From contig JAOPXU010000168.1 of NCBI GenBank assembly GCA_025964985.1, positions 1-53,479 of the forward strand: 53,479 bases of DNA, written 5' to 3'. How positions within the stretch are numbered: the first letter of the stretch is position 1; every line of letters begins with the position of its first letter. This document shows positions 18,456 to 27,167 of this stretch, piece after piece. The position numbers and the translations under genes were made by a program. The DNA is from Nocardioides sp. GTDB taxonomy: Bacteria; Actinomycetota; Actinomycetes; Propionibacteriales; Nocardioidaceae. The notes beneath the pieces were generated by a model, which saw only the letters and a list, made by a program, of their open reading frames with translations, was not told the DNA's origin and made no database searches.

Positions 18456-20101
18456 CTCGTCACCTGCTCACGGGCCCAGGCGTAGTCGGCCTTGCCCGAT
18501 GGCGACCGTTGTACGGCGGGCACGCGCACCACCGCCTTCGGCAGCTTGTAGCGCGCGACGTGCGTGGCGGCGGCGGCCACGAGGTCCTCGTCGGACACGT
18601 CGGCGGCGTCGGGGTCGAGCGCGACGACGGCCACGACCTCGGCGCCCCAGCGCTCGGACGGTCGGCCGGCGACGACGACGTCGCGCACCGCGTGGTGGGT
18701 CATCATGGCCCGCTCGACCTCCTCGGCGAAGACCTTCTCGCCGCCGGTGTTGATGGTCGCCGACTCGCGCCCGAGCAGCCGGACGCTGCCGTCCTCGAGC
18801 AGGTCGGCGCGGTCGCCGGGCACCGACCAGCGGACGCCGTCGATGACCGGGAAGGTGCGGGCGGTCTTGTCGAGGTCGCCGAGGTAGCCGAGCGGCACCC
18901 GGTCGCGCCGGGCCAGCCAGCCACCGCTCTCGCCGGGGCGGAGCGGCCGACTGAGGTCGTCGGCGAGCACGGTGGTGTCGCCCTGAGGCGTGAACCGCGC
19001 GGCCTCGACCTCGGAGCCCTTGAGCGACATCGAGCTCATCTGCAGCCCGGTCTCCGACGAGCCGGCGGCGTCCATGATCAGGATGTGGGGCAGGGCGGTG
19101 AGGATGCGCTCGCGCGTCGACGGCGAGAGGGGCGCGGCGCCGTTGTTGATGGCGCCGAGGCCGGACAGGTCCCAGCGGCCGGTCTCGATCGCCTCCACCA
19201 GCGGCAGCGCGACCGCGTCGCCCACCACGGGGATGCTCACGCACTTCTCGGCCACGGCGACGCGCAGGGCGTCGGCGGCGTCGAAGCGGTGGACGTCGTC
19301 GGGGATCGCGATCAGGCCGCCGCCGGTGATCATGTGGAACGTCGACCACTGGGCCGCGCCGTGCATGAACGGCGGGATCATCAGCAGGTTCATCCGGCCC
19401 GCTCCGGACGCCGCGTGCGCGGCGATCGCGTCGTAGGAGGCGAACGGCTCGGTGGTGCCGAACGGGGTGCCGCCCATCGAGGAGACGTAGATGTCGTGCT
19501 GGCGCCAGAGCACGCCCTTGGGCATGCCGGTCGTGCCGCCGGTGTAGACGATGTAGAGGTCGTCGCCCGACGGCGTGGGCATGCCGGCCGCGGGGGCCGG
19601 CGCACGGACGGCCTCGTCGTAGTCGACCGCGCCGGGCAGCAGCGCGTTGCCGGAGCCGTCGGCGACCTGGACGAGCACCTCGAGGCGCGGCAGGTGGGCG
19701 CGGACCGCCTCGACCTGCGGGGCGAACTCGGCGTGGAAGACCAGCGCGCGGGTGTCGGCGTCGCGCAGCAGGTAGAGCAGCTCGTCCTCGACGTAGCGGT
19801 AGTTGACGTTGAACGGCGCCACGCGCGAGCGGTAGCCGGCGAGCATGGTCTCGAGGTACTCGGTGCCGTTGCGCAGGTAGATGCCGAGGTGGTCCTGGCC
19901 CGACTCGTGGCCGGCCAGCGCGGACCGCTCGGTGTGGCAGCCGAGGCCCTGCGCCACGAGGTGGTGCGCGAGGCCGTCGACCCGGGCGTCCATGGCGGCG
20001 TAGGTCAGGCGGCGGTCGCGGAAGACCACCACCTCCTGGTCGGGCACCGCTCGGGCGACGGTCGCGAAGACCGTGGAGAGGTCGAAGCCGGCGTCGGTCA
20101 C
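18452..20101 (-). CDS. Acyl-CoA synthetase, FadD19-related
   Basis: 549 aa, GTG start set by a -10 at 6 nt. It is an ANL-superfamily enzyme: P-loop YTGGTTGMPKGV, a late GDRADLLEDGSV block, NTGGEKVFAEEVE, and a C-terminal QRSPSGKADYAW with the catalytic Lys. The NVNYRYVEDELLYLLRD block and the tail closely resemble FadD19, which activates branched C8 side chains of cholesterol. It differs by an insert of about 12 residues (HTERSALAGHES) in the N-terminal domain, which places it in a related subfamily. A KstR-type palindrome at its promoter supports a sterol or lipid role. Confidence 0.88.
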   Translation of the reverse strand: MTDAGFDLSTVFATVARAVPDQEVVVFRDRRLTYAAMDARVDGLAHHLVAQGLGCHTERSALAGHESGQDHLGIYLRNGTEYLETMLAGYRSRVAPFNVNYRYVEDELLYLLRDADTRALVFHAEFAPQVEAVRAHLPRLEVLVQVADGSGNALLPGAVDYDEAVRAPAPAAGMPTPSGDDLYIVYTGGTTGMPKGVLWRQHDIYVSSMGGTPFGTTEPFASYDAIAAHAASGAGRMNLLMIPPFMHGAAQWSTFHMITGGGLIAIPDDVHRFDAADALRVAVAEKCVSIPVVGDAVALPLVEAIETGRWDLSGLGAINNGAAPLSPSTRERILTALPHILIMDAAGSSETGLQMSSMSLKGSEVEAARFTPQGDTTVLADDLSRPLRPGESGGWLARRDRVPLGYLGDLDKTARTFPVIDGVRWSVPGDRADLLEDGSVRLLGRESATINTGGEKVFAEEVERAMMTHHAVRDVVVAGRPSERWGAEVVAVVALDPDAADVSDEDLVAAAATHVARYKLPKAVVRVPAVQRSPSGKADYAWAREQVTR

Positions 20102-20107
20102 GCCGCC

Positions 20108-20125
20108 AAACTAGAACTCGTTCTA
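20108..20125 (-). promoter_or_regulatory. Promoter with KstR-type box for the FadD19-related operon
   Basis: TAGAACTCGTTCTA (20112-20125) is an exact TnnAACnnGTTnnA palindrome with 6-bp arms. It overlaps the minus-strand -10 TAGTTT (20108-20113), which lies 6 nt before the GTG at 20101. KstR is the TetR repressor of cholesterol catabolism in mycobacteria and rhodococci. Binding here would be direct repression. Confidence 0.7.
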
Positions 20126-20133
20126 GACGCGCG

Positions 20134-21189
20134 TCAACGACGTTGACGCAGCGGCGCCGCCGGGACCGGCAGGTCGGCGTACGTCACGATCCCGGGCCGC
20201 GCGGCCACCACGTGCCGGATCGCGTGGACGACGGGCAAGCCGGTGATCCGCATGCCGATGCCGTGCAGGTCGGCCGCCGTCAGCGTCTCGAGCGGCTGGT
20301 CCGGCATGATCCCCAGCGTCAGCGTGACCTGCGGTGAGGCGTCGACCTCGATCCGGTAGCCGTGGTCGACCGTCCAGTCCGGCCCCAGGTCGCCGGCCAT
20401 CACCCAGCGCTGGTGCAGCTCGAGCACCTCGGCACCGTCGACGATCCCGACGAAGCGGACGTCGAGACCGGCCACCGTGCCGGCCGCGATCGGACGTCCG
20501 GGCAGGTCGAGGTCGCGGGTCGCGACGGCGAAGTCGACGTGGCAGCCGACGTCGTCGAGGTCCAGCCCCATGGTCGCGGCGAGCACGTGGACGCCGTCCT
20601 CGAAGACCGCCACCGCCCGGCGCACGTCGTCGGCGTGGCCCGGCTCCCCCATCGGCCGGCCCCAGCCCAGCTCGTCCATGTTGCTGTCGGCCGCGAACAG
20701 GCTGACGTCGACCGACTCGACGGCGCGGACGTGGCGCACGTCCTCGCAGATGCCGGTGGCGACGGCGGCGAGGAGCTGGGCGAAACCGGGGTTCATGCCG
20801 GTGCCGAACAGGCTGGCCCCGCCCTCGACGGCCGCGGCCTGCAGCGCGGCGCGCGCCTCCGGACCGAGGCTGTGGCCGGTCAGGAACCCGGCGCTCGTGG
20901 CCACGTCGACGCCCGCCCGCAGGATGCGGGACAGCTCCGCGACGTCGGGGTGCAGCGGCGTGTAGACGACGCAGTCGGGGCGCAGGGCGAGCAGCGCCTC
21001 GACGTCGTCGGTCGCCAGCACGCCCGTCGGCTCGTCGAGGCCGACCAGGTCGGCGACGTCGCGCCCGACCTTGTCCGCGCTCCAGGCGAAGCACCCGACC
21101 AGCTCGAGGTCGGGACGCGCCTGCACGGCGCGGACGGTGGCGCGGGCGACGTTGCCGGTCGTCCACTGCACGATGCGGAGGGGAGCCAT
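20134..21189 (-). CDS. DapB-like NAD(P)-dependent dehydrogenase
   Basis: This 351-aa protein begins LRIVQWTTGNVARATVRAV, a Rossmann start of the dihydrodipicolinate-reductase-like group that includes 2,4-diaminopentanoate dehydrogenase. GTGMNPGFAQLL and AVESVDVSLFA are also typical. True DapB is about 250 aa and this is 100 residues longer, so it is not the lysine enzyme. The substrate is unknown. It is the first gene of the minus-strand group and diverges from the molybdopterin enzyme across a palindromic operator. A second palindrome of the same kind overlaps its stop codon. Confidence 0.8.
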   Translation of the reverse strand: MAPLRIVQWTTGNVARATVRAVQARPDLELVGCFAWSADKVGRDVADLVGLDEPTGVLATDDVEALLALRPDCVVYTPLHPDVAELSRILRAGVDVATSAGFLTGHSLGPEARAALQAAAVEGGASLFGTGMNPGFAQLLAAVATGICEDVRHVRAVESVDVSLFAADSNMDELGWGRPMGEPGHADDVRRAVAVFEDGVHVLAATMGLDLDDVGCHVDFAVATRDLDLPGRPIAAGTVAGLDVRFVGIVDGAEVLELHQRWVMAGDLGPDWTVDHGYRIEVDASPQVTLTLGIMPDQPLETLTAADLHGIGMRITGLPVVHAIRHVVAARPGIVTYADLPVPAAPLRQRR

Positions 21190-21221
21190 GCCCGGCAGCC
21201 TGGGGCCGCGACCCGTCGCGG

Positions 21222-21261
21222 GTCAACGGTGTTGACACCGGCGGTGGCGGCGTGGCTCACT
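21222..21261. promoter_or_regulatory. Divergent promoter with GTCAACnnnGTTGAC operator
   Basis: The palindrome GTCAACGGTGTTGAC (21222-21236) overlaps candidate -35 elements on both strands. On plus, TTGACA (21232-21237) is 18 nt before CTCACT (21256-21261), which is 7 nt before the ATG at 21269. On minus, TTGACC is 18 nt before CAGGCT, which is 7 nt before the ATG at 21189. The same palindrome recurs at 53293 beside a TetR gene. Confidence 0.6.
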
Positions 21262-21268
21262 CCCTCCC

Positions 21269-23503
21269 ATGCCGACGACGCACCGGGTCATCTGTCCCCT
21301 CTGCGAGGCCATGTGCGGGCTGCGGGTCGAAGTCCGCGACGCACCGACGTACACGATCGGCCGGATCACCGGCGACCCCGACGACGTCTGGTCGCGCGGC
21401 CACCTGTGCCCCAAGGGCACGGCGCTCGGCCACCTGCACGAGGACCCGTCGCGGCTGCGCCGACCCGTCGTACGACGCGGCGACCGGCACCACGAGGTGT
21501 CGTGGGACGACGCCTGGGCGGAGGTGGAGCGGGTCCTGCGCCCGGTGCTCGACACCGACGGTGCCGCGGCGCTGACCGTCTACGTCGGCAACCCGGTCGC
21601 CCACAACCTCGCGCTCGCGCGCTACATCGGCGCGCTGATCGGGATGGGCCAGGCCGTCGGCATGGGTGCCTACTACTCGCCCGCGACCGTCGACCAGTGG
21701 CCACTCAACCTGGTCAGCGCCAAGCTCTACGGCGGCATGTGGAACAGCCCCGTGCCCGACCTCGACCACACCGACCTGCTCCTCGTCCTCGGCGCCAACC
21801 CGGCCGCGTCGCAGGGTTCGATGCTCTCCGCGCCCGACGTGATGGGCCGTCTAGCCGCCATCCGCGAGCGCGGCGGCAGCGTGGTGGTCGTCGACCCCCG
21901 CCGTACGCCGACCGCGGCGAAGGCCACCGAGTGGGTGCCGGTGCGGCCGGGCACCGACGCGCTGCTGCTGTTCGCGGTGCTGCGGACCCTCGCCCACGAC
22001 GGGCTCCTGCGCGAGCACGCCCACCTCGCCGGCCTGGTCGCCGGCCTGGCCGAAGTGATCGCCCTGGCCGAGCCGTTCACGCCCGAGGCGGTGGCCGGGC
22101 CGACCGGCGTACCGGCGGCGACCGTGCGGCGCCTCGCGCACGACCTGGCCGCCGCGTCGGCGCCCGCGCTCTACTCGCGCATCGGCACCTGCACGCAGGA
22201 GTTCGGCTCGCTGACCACCTGGCTCGTGCACGTCATCGGCGTCGCGCTCGGCGCCGTCGACCGCTCGGGCGGGATGCTCTTCCCCGAGCCGTCGTCGTGG
22301 TCGCCGATGTTCATGAAGCCGCCCGACCAGACCGGCCCGGGCTGGGAGACCGGCCGCTTCCGCAGCCGCGTGCGCGGGGCGCCGGAGGTCTTCGGCCAGT
22401 ACCCCGTCAGCTGCCTCGCCGAGGAGATCACCACCCCCGGCGAGGGCCGGCTGCGCGCGCTCATCACCGTCGCCGGCAACCCGGCCGTCTCCTCCCCCGG
22501 CGCCCGCGCGCTGGCCGAGGCGCTGCCCGGGCTCGACGCCATGGTCTCCGTCGACAACTGGCTCAACGAGACCTCGCGCCAGGCCCACGTCGTCCTGCCC
22601 GGCCTGTCGCCGCTCGAGCAGCCGCACACCGACGACCTCTACTGGATGTACGCCGTCCGCTCCTGCGTGAAGTGGACCGACCCCGCGGTCCCGCCACCGA
22701 CCGACCGGCCCGAGGAGTGGCAGGTGCTGCTGCGTCTGGCCGGAGCGCTGCTCGGCACCCCGGTCGCCGACGTCGACGTCGCCTCGATGGACGACCTCTA
22801 CACGCACGGGCTGGTGCAGGCGCTGTGCGCGGCGGCCGGCGGCAACCCGCTGGCCGGCCGCGACCCCGACCAGGCGGTGGCAGCCCTGCGCGGGCACGGC
22901 CCCGAGCGGCTGGCCGACCTCGGCATCAGGGTGGGCGCCTGGGGCGACCAGCTCGGTGCGCGTGAGGGCCTGACGCTCGACGACGTACGCCGCCACCCCG
23001 ACGGCATCGAGCTCGGCGGCCTGGAGGCCGGCCGGCTCGCGGCCGCGCTCGAGACGCCCTCGGGCACGATCGAGCTGCTGCACGACGAGCTGGTCTCCGA
23101 CGTCCCGCGACTGCTCGAGCGGCTCGGACGCCCCGACCCCGGCCTGGTCCTGACCAGCCGGCGCCACCTGCGCTCCAACAACTCCTGGCTCAACCACGTG
23201 CCTGCCCTGACCCGCGGACCTGACCGGTGCACGCTGCTCATGCACCCCGAGGACGCCGTCCGCGCCGGGGTCTCCGACGGCGACGTCGTCTGCGTCGGCA
23301 CGCGCGAGGGCGAGCTCAGCGTGCCCGTCGCGGTGAGCGACGAGATGATGCCCGGCGTCGTCTCGCTGCCCCACGGCTGGGCCGAGCAGCGCAACAGCAA
23401 CCTGCTCAACCCCGGCGACGTGGTCGACGTCCCCAGCGGCACCATCGCGGTCAACGGCGTTCCGTGCCGCGTGGAGCCGGCAGGCGTCACACTGGCGACG
23501 TGA
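21269..23503 (+). CDS. Molybdopterin (bis-MGD) oxidoreductase
   Basis: This 744-aa protein is of the DMSO-reductase superfamily. The N-terminal [4Fe-4S] motif is CPLCEAMC, completed by CPKG about 30 residues on. Cofactor-binding blocks follow: VLGANPAASQGSM, VVDPRRTPTA with VPVRPGTDALLL, VAGNPAVSSPG, and a C-terminal SNNSWLNH with HGWAEQRNSNLL. The Mo-ligand region (YYSPATVDQW) lacks Cys or Sec. There is no signal peptide, Tat motif, or iron-sulfur or membrane subunit nearby, so it is probably cytoplasmic with unknown electron partners. The acyltransferase gene overlaps its stop (GTGA). The substrate is unknown. Confidence 0.9.
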   Translation: MPTTHRVICPLCEAMCGLRVEVRDAPTYTIGRITGDPDDVWSRGHLCPKGTALGHLHEDPSRLRRPVVRRGDRHHEVSWDDAWAEVERVLRPVLDTDGAAALTVYVGNPVAHNLALARYIGALIGMGQAVGMGAYYSPATVDQWPLNLVSAKLYGGMWNSPVPDLDHTDLLLVLGANPAASQGSMLSAPDVMGRLAAIRERGGSVVVVDPRRTPTAAKATEWVPVRPGTDALLLFAVLRTLAHDGLLREHAHLAGLVAGLAEVIALAEPFTPEAVAGPTGVPAATVRRLAHDLAAASAPALYSRIGTCTQEFGSLTTWLVHVIGVALGAVDRSGGMLFPEPSSWSPMFMKPPDQTGPGWETGRFRSRVRGAPEVFGQYPVSCLAEEITTPGEGRLRALITVAGNPAVSSPGARALAEALPGLDAMVSVDNWLNETSRQAHVVLPGLSPLEQPHTDDLYWMYAVRSCVKWTDPAVPPPTDRPEEWQVLLRLAGALLGTPVADVDVASMDDLYTHGLVQALCAAAGGNPLAGRDPDQAVAALRGHGPERLADLGIRVGAWGDQLGAREGLTLDDVRRHPDGIELGGLEAGRLAAALETPSGTIELLHDELVSDVPRLLERLGRPDPGLVLTSRRHLRSNNSWLNHVPALTRGPDRCTLLMHPEDAVRAGVSDGDVVCVGTREGELSVPVAVSDEMMPGVVSLPHGWAEQRNSNLLNPGDVVDVPSGTIAVNGVPCRVEPAGVTLAT

Positions 23504-24315
23504 GCGAGGCGAGCGGCGGCGGCGGGGAGGGCCTCGACCTGTCCCAGCGCGACCCGGCCTACCTCGACCGGGTGCTGCCGCTGCTGCGGCTGCCGGTCAA
23601 GGCGTGGTTCCGCTCCGAGGTGCGCGACATGGAGCGGGTCCCCTCCGAGGGCGGCGCGCTGATCGTGTCCAACCACTCCGGCGGCGCGCTGGCCTTTGAC
23701 GTCCCGATCCTGGCGGTGGCGTTCTTCGAGCACTTCGGCACCGACGCGCCCCTCTTCTGCCTGGCCCACGACAACATGTTCATGGGGCCGATGGGCGCGG
23801 TCATGCGCCGCGCGGGCATGGTGCCGGCGACCCGGGCCAACGCCGCCGCCGTGCTCGGGTCGGGCGCGGTGACGATCGTCTTCCCCGGCGGCGACCACGA
23901 CACCCTGCGCCCGAGCAGCAAGCGCAACACGATCGACTTCGCCGGGCGCACCGGCTACGTCCGCACAGCCCTCGAGGCCGGCGTACCGATCGTGCCGGTG
24001 GTGAGCATCGGCGGGCAGGAGACCCAGCTCTTCCTCAGCCGCGGTGAGCGCCTCAACAAGCTGCTCGGCGTCAAGCGGGTCATGCGCACCGACTACTTCC
24101 CGGTCTCCTTCGGGTTCCCGTGGGGACTGACGGGGGCGTTCCCGATGAACCTGCCGCTGCCGAGCAAGATCGTCACGCAGGTGCTGGAGCCGGTCGACCT
24201 CACGGCGTTCGGGCCCGATCCCGACGTCGCCGCGATCGACGAGCACGTGCGCGGGGTCATGCAGGACGCGCTCGACGAGCTGGCCCGGCAGCGCCGCTTC
24301 CCCGTTCTCGGCTGA
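23500..24315 (+). CDS. PlsC-like acyltransferase
   Basis: 271 aa from a GTG overlapping the upstream stop. The acyltransferase motif is a variant, SNHSGGALAFDVPIL, with a longer gap between His and Asp than the usual NHxxxxD; this form is common in actinobacterial lysophospholipid-acyltransferase-like proteins. Other blocks are FPGG and VPIVPVVSIGG. It would transfer an acyl group from acyl-CoA to a glycerophosphate-like or other lipid hydroxyl at the membrane. Pairing with a molybdoenzyme is unusual. Confidence 0.83.
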   Translation: MSEASGGGGEGLDLSQRDPAYLDRVLPLLRLPVKAWFRSEVRDMERVPSEGGALIVSNHSGGALAFDVPILAVAFFEHFGTDAPLFCLAHDNMFMGPMGAVMRRAGMVPATRANAAAVLGSGAVTIVFPGGDHDTLRPSSKRNTIDFAGRTGYVRTALEAGVPIVPVVSIGGQETQLFLSRGERLNKLLGVKRVMRTDYFPVSFGFPWGLTGAFPMNLPLPSKIVTQVLEPVDLTAFGPDPDVAAIDEHVRGVMQDALDELARQRRFPVLG

Positions 24316-24320
24316 ACTTC

Positions 24321-24348
24321 TTGACGGGTGTCAATTCTGCCGTAGGCT
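24321..24348 (+). promoter_or_regulatory. Promoter/operator of the FMO-TetR-ChoD operon
   Basis: TTGACGGGTGTCAA (24321-24334) has TTGAC/GTCAA arms and doubles as a -35 (TTGACG). The -10 TAGGCT (24343-24348) stands 16 nt on and 7 nt before the GTG at 24356, so the message is probably leaderless. A TetR gene is second in this operon and is the natural candidate repressor. Confidence 0.58.
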
Positions 24349-24355
24349 CGGTCGG

Positions 24356-25699
24356 GTGACCCAGACCACACGCGTGCCCACCGTCGCCGTCATCGGCGCC
24401 GGCATCAGCGGGCTGACCTCCGCCAAGATGCTCGCCGACTACGGCGTGCCGTTCACGGTCTTCGAGACCTCCGACCGCGTCGGCGGCAACTGGGCCTTCC
24501 GCAACCCCAACGGCCACAGCAGCGCCTACCGCTCGCTGCACATCGACACCTCCAAGCACCGACTGTCCTTCAAGGACTTCCCGATGCCGGACAGCTACCC
24601 CGACTTCCCGCACCACACCCAGATCAAGGCCTACCTCGACTCCTACTGCGACGCCTTCGACCTGCGCCAGCACATCGAGTTCGAGAACGGCGTCGTCAAC
24701 GCCTCCCGGCGCCCCGCCGAGGACGGCGGCGGCTGGACGATCAAGGACCAGGCCGGAGCGACGCGCCACTTCGACATGCTCGTCGTCGCCAACGGCCACC
24801 ACTGGGACCCGCGCACCGCGCAGTTCCCCGGCGAGTTCACCGGCGACTCGATCCACTCCCACCACTACATCGACCCGACCGAGCCGCTCGACCTCAAGGG
24901 CAAGCGGATCGTCGTCGTCGGCCTCGGCAACAGCGCCGCCGACATCTCCGTCGAGCTGTCGAGCAAGTCGCTGCAGAACGAGGTGACGCTCTCGACGCGC
25001 AGCAGCGCCTGGATCGTGCCGAAGTACATGGGCGGCCTGCCCGCCGACAAGTACTTCGTCACCATCCCGCAGATCCCACTGCACTGGCAGCGGTGGGTGC
25101 TGCAGAAGATGCAGGTCATGGCCGGCTCCAACCCCGAGCTCTACGGCCTCCCCAAGCCCAACCACAAGTTCTTCGAGGCCCACCCGACGCAGTCGGTCGA
25201 GCTGCCGCTGCGCCTGGGCTCCGGCGACATCACGCCGAAGGGCAACATCGCCCGCCTCGACGGCCGCACGGTCCACTTCGAGGACGGCACCAGCGGCGAG
25301 TTCGACGTCATCGTCTACGCCACCGGCTACAACATCACCTTCCCGTTCTTCGAGCCCGACTTCCTCAGCGCGCCCGGCAACCACATCCGGCTGTTCAAGC
25401 GGATGTTCAAGTCCGACGTCGACGACCTGGTGTTCATGGGCTTCGCGCAGGCGACCCCGACCCTGTTCCCCTTCGTCGAGGCGCAGGCCCGACTGCTGGC
25501 GGCCTACGCCGTCGGCGCCTACGAGCTGCCCACGCCGGAGGAGATGGAGCGGGTCATCGACGCCGACCAGCAGAAGTTCACCGGTCACGTGCTCGACCGG
25601 CCGCGCCACACCCAGCAGCTCGACTACTTCGTCTACGAGCACGACCTGCGGGTCAAGGAGATCCCGGCCGGCCTGGCCCGCGGGCGCGTGACGGCGTGA
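24356..25699 (+). CDS. Flavin-containing monooxygenase
   Basis: 447 aa, GTG start. The FAD motif is GAGISGL near residue 15, followed by DRVGGNWAF and an FMO-like FPHHTQIKAYLDSYCDAFDL. The NADPH motif is VVVGLGNSAADIS, and ATGYNITFPF is the family's ATGY block. The FMO fingerprint region reads FPGEFTGDSIHSHHY. It would insert oxygen into a nucleophilic substrate or a ketone. It leads an operon with TetR, hydrolase and ChoD-like genes joined by GTGA overlaps. Confidence 0.9.
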   Translation: MTQTTRVPTVAVIGAGISGLTSAKMLADYGVPFTVFETSDRVGGNWAFRNPNGHSSAYRSLHIDTSKHRLSFKDFPMPDSYPDFPHHTQIKAYLDSYCDAFDLRQHIEFENGVVNASRRPAEDGGGWTIKDQAGATRHFDMLVVANGHHWDPRTAQFPGEFTGDSIHSHHYIDPTEPLDLKGKRIVVVGLGNSAADISVELSSKSLQNEVTLSTRSSAWIVPKYMGGLPADKYFVTIPQIPLHWQRWVLQKMQVMAGSNPELYGLPKPNHKFFEAHPTQSVELPLRLGSGDITPKGNIARLDGRTVHFEDGTSGEFDVIVYATGYNITFPFFEPDFLSAPGNHIRLFKRMFKSDVDDLVFMGFAQATPTLFPFVEAQARLLAAYAVGAYELPTPEEMERVIDADQQKFTGHVLDRPRHTQQLDYFVYEHDLRVKEIPAGLARGRVTA

Positions 25700-26277
25700 C
25701 CGCTGCCACGACCCCCACCAAGGGCGACGCCCGGCGCACCGCGCTGCTCGAGGCGCTCGACCTGCAGCTGCAGGAGTCGAGCCTCGAGTCGATCACCATC
25801 GCCGACATCTCGCGACGCGCCGGCGTCACGCGCTCGGCGTTCTACTTCTACTTCGAGAACAAGGCGCAGGCCACCGCCGCGCTCATGGAGGAGATGTACG
25901 ACGAGTCGATGGTCGCCGCGGGCTACCTCGACGGCGACGGGACGCCGGCCGCGCGCGTCGAGGCGATGGTGCGCGGGCTCTTCGGGGCCTGGGAGCGCCA
26001 CCAGCACCTGTTCCGCGCGATGCTCGACGCGCGCCACACCAGCGCCCACGTGCGTGAGCTGTGGGACTCCGACCGGCAGTCGTTCGTGCCCCACCTCGCC
26101 ACCGTCGTCGAGGCGGCCGGGGGTCACGACGACCCCACGGCACTCGCCTCGGTGCTCCTCGAGCTCAACGACCGCATGCTCGAGCGCCTCGCGCTCGGCG
26201 GCCCCCTGACCCGCGACCAGCTGGTCGACACCGTCGTGTCGATCTGGCTCCGATCCATCTACGGAGACCCCACGTGA
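25696..26277 (+). CDS. TetR-family regulator A
   Basis: 193 aa from a GTG overlapping the FMO stop. The N-terminal HTH is SITIADISRRAGVTRSAFYFYFENKAQ in type, followed by an all-helical ligand domain with no close family match seen. It sits inside the operon it probably represses through the TTGACGGGTGTCAA box 1.4 kb upstream. Its ligand may be a substrate or product of the FMO, hydrolase or ChoD steps. Confidence 0.88.
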   Translation: MTAATTPTKGDARRTALLEALDLQLQESSLESITIADISRRAGVTRSAFYFYFENKAQATAALMEEMYDESMVAAGYLDGDGTPAARVEAMVRGLFGAWERHQHLFRAMLDARHTSAHVRELWDSDRQSFVPHLATVVEAAGGHDDPTALASVLLELNDRMLERLALGGPLTRDQLVDTVVSIWLRSIYGDPT

Positions 26278-27167
26278 GCACCGCTCCCCGCACCGCGACC
26301 ACCACCACCTTCCTCTCCGAGGGCGACACCATCGACGCCTGGCACTTCGCCGCCGCCGACGACCGCCTCGGCAACCCCGTCGTCGTGATGGCCCACGGCC
26401 TCGCCGGCACCAAGGACTCCGGCCTCGCGTCGTTCGGCGAGAGCCTGGCCGCGGCCGGCGCCCACGTGCTGGCCTTCGACTACCGCGGGTTCGGCGCCTC
26501 GGGCGGCAGCCCGCGCCAGACGGTGTCGATGGCCGGCCAGCTCGCCGACTACCGCGCCGCCGTCGACGCCGCCCGCAAGCTGCCCGGCGTCGACCCGGCC
26601 CGCGTCGTCCTGTGGGGCGTCTCGCTCGCCGGTGGCCACGTGATGGCGGCCGCCTCAGGACGCGACGACATCGCGGGCGTCATCTCCCTCACGCCGCTGG
26701 TCGACGGCCCGGCCGCCGGCCGCCTCGCGCTGCGGCACCACTCCAAGGCGTCGATCGCCCGGAGCACTGCTCTCGGTGTGCGCAGCAAGGTGGGCAGGAC
26801 GCGGATGATGCCGGTCGCGGCGCGCCCGGGCGAACTCGGCGCGCTCACCATCTCCGGCGCCTACGAGGACTACCTCTCGATCGCCGGACCCACCTGGGTC
26901 AACGAGGTCGACGCGGCCGTCGGCCTCGAGCTCGGCGGCCACCGCCCCGGCAAGCTGGCCAAGGGCATCACCGCCCCGATGCTCGTGCAGATCGCCGACT
27001 TCGACCGCAGCGCCCCGCCGCAGGCCGCGGCCAAGGCGGCGTTCGCGGCGAAGGCCCTGGTGCGCCACTACCCGTGCGACCACTTCGACGTCTACGCCGG
27101 CAAGCGGTGGCACGACGCCGTCGTCGCCCATCAGGTCTCCTTCCTCGAGCGCCTGTTCCTGGCGTGA
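26274..27167 (+). CDS. Alpha/beta hydrolase
   Basis: 297 aa from a GTG overlapping the tetR stop. VVMAHGLAGTKDSGL gives the oxyanion loop, LAFDYRGFGASGG a conserved strand, GVSLAGG the nucleophile Ser (about 116), and HFDVY a late catalytic His. The core matches dienelactone-hydrolase or YqiA/Frsa-like serine hydrolases. In this context it may open an ester or lactone made by the monooxygenase, which is inference. Confidence 0.85.
   Translation: MSTAPRTATTTTFLSEGDTIDAWHFAAADDRLGNPVVVMAHGLAGTKDSGLASFGESLAAAGAHVLAFDYRGFGASGGSPRQTVSMAGQLADYRAAVDAARKLPGVDPARVVLWGVSLAGGHVMAAASGRDDIAGVISLTPLVDGPAAGRLALRHHSKASIARSTALGVRSKVGRTRMMPVAARPGELGALTISGAYEDYLSIAGPTWVNEVDAAVGLELGGHRPGKLAKGITAPMLVQIADFDRSAPPQAAAKAAFAAKALVRHYPCDHFDVYAGKRWHDAVVAHQVSFLERLFLA

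Noticed and set aside
20131-20149. Third GTCAACnnnGTTGAC palindrome as an independent operator
   Set aside because: It encodes the last codons and stop of the DapB-like gene, so it may be coincidental. Kept only as a supporting observation.
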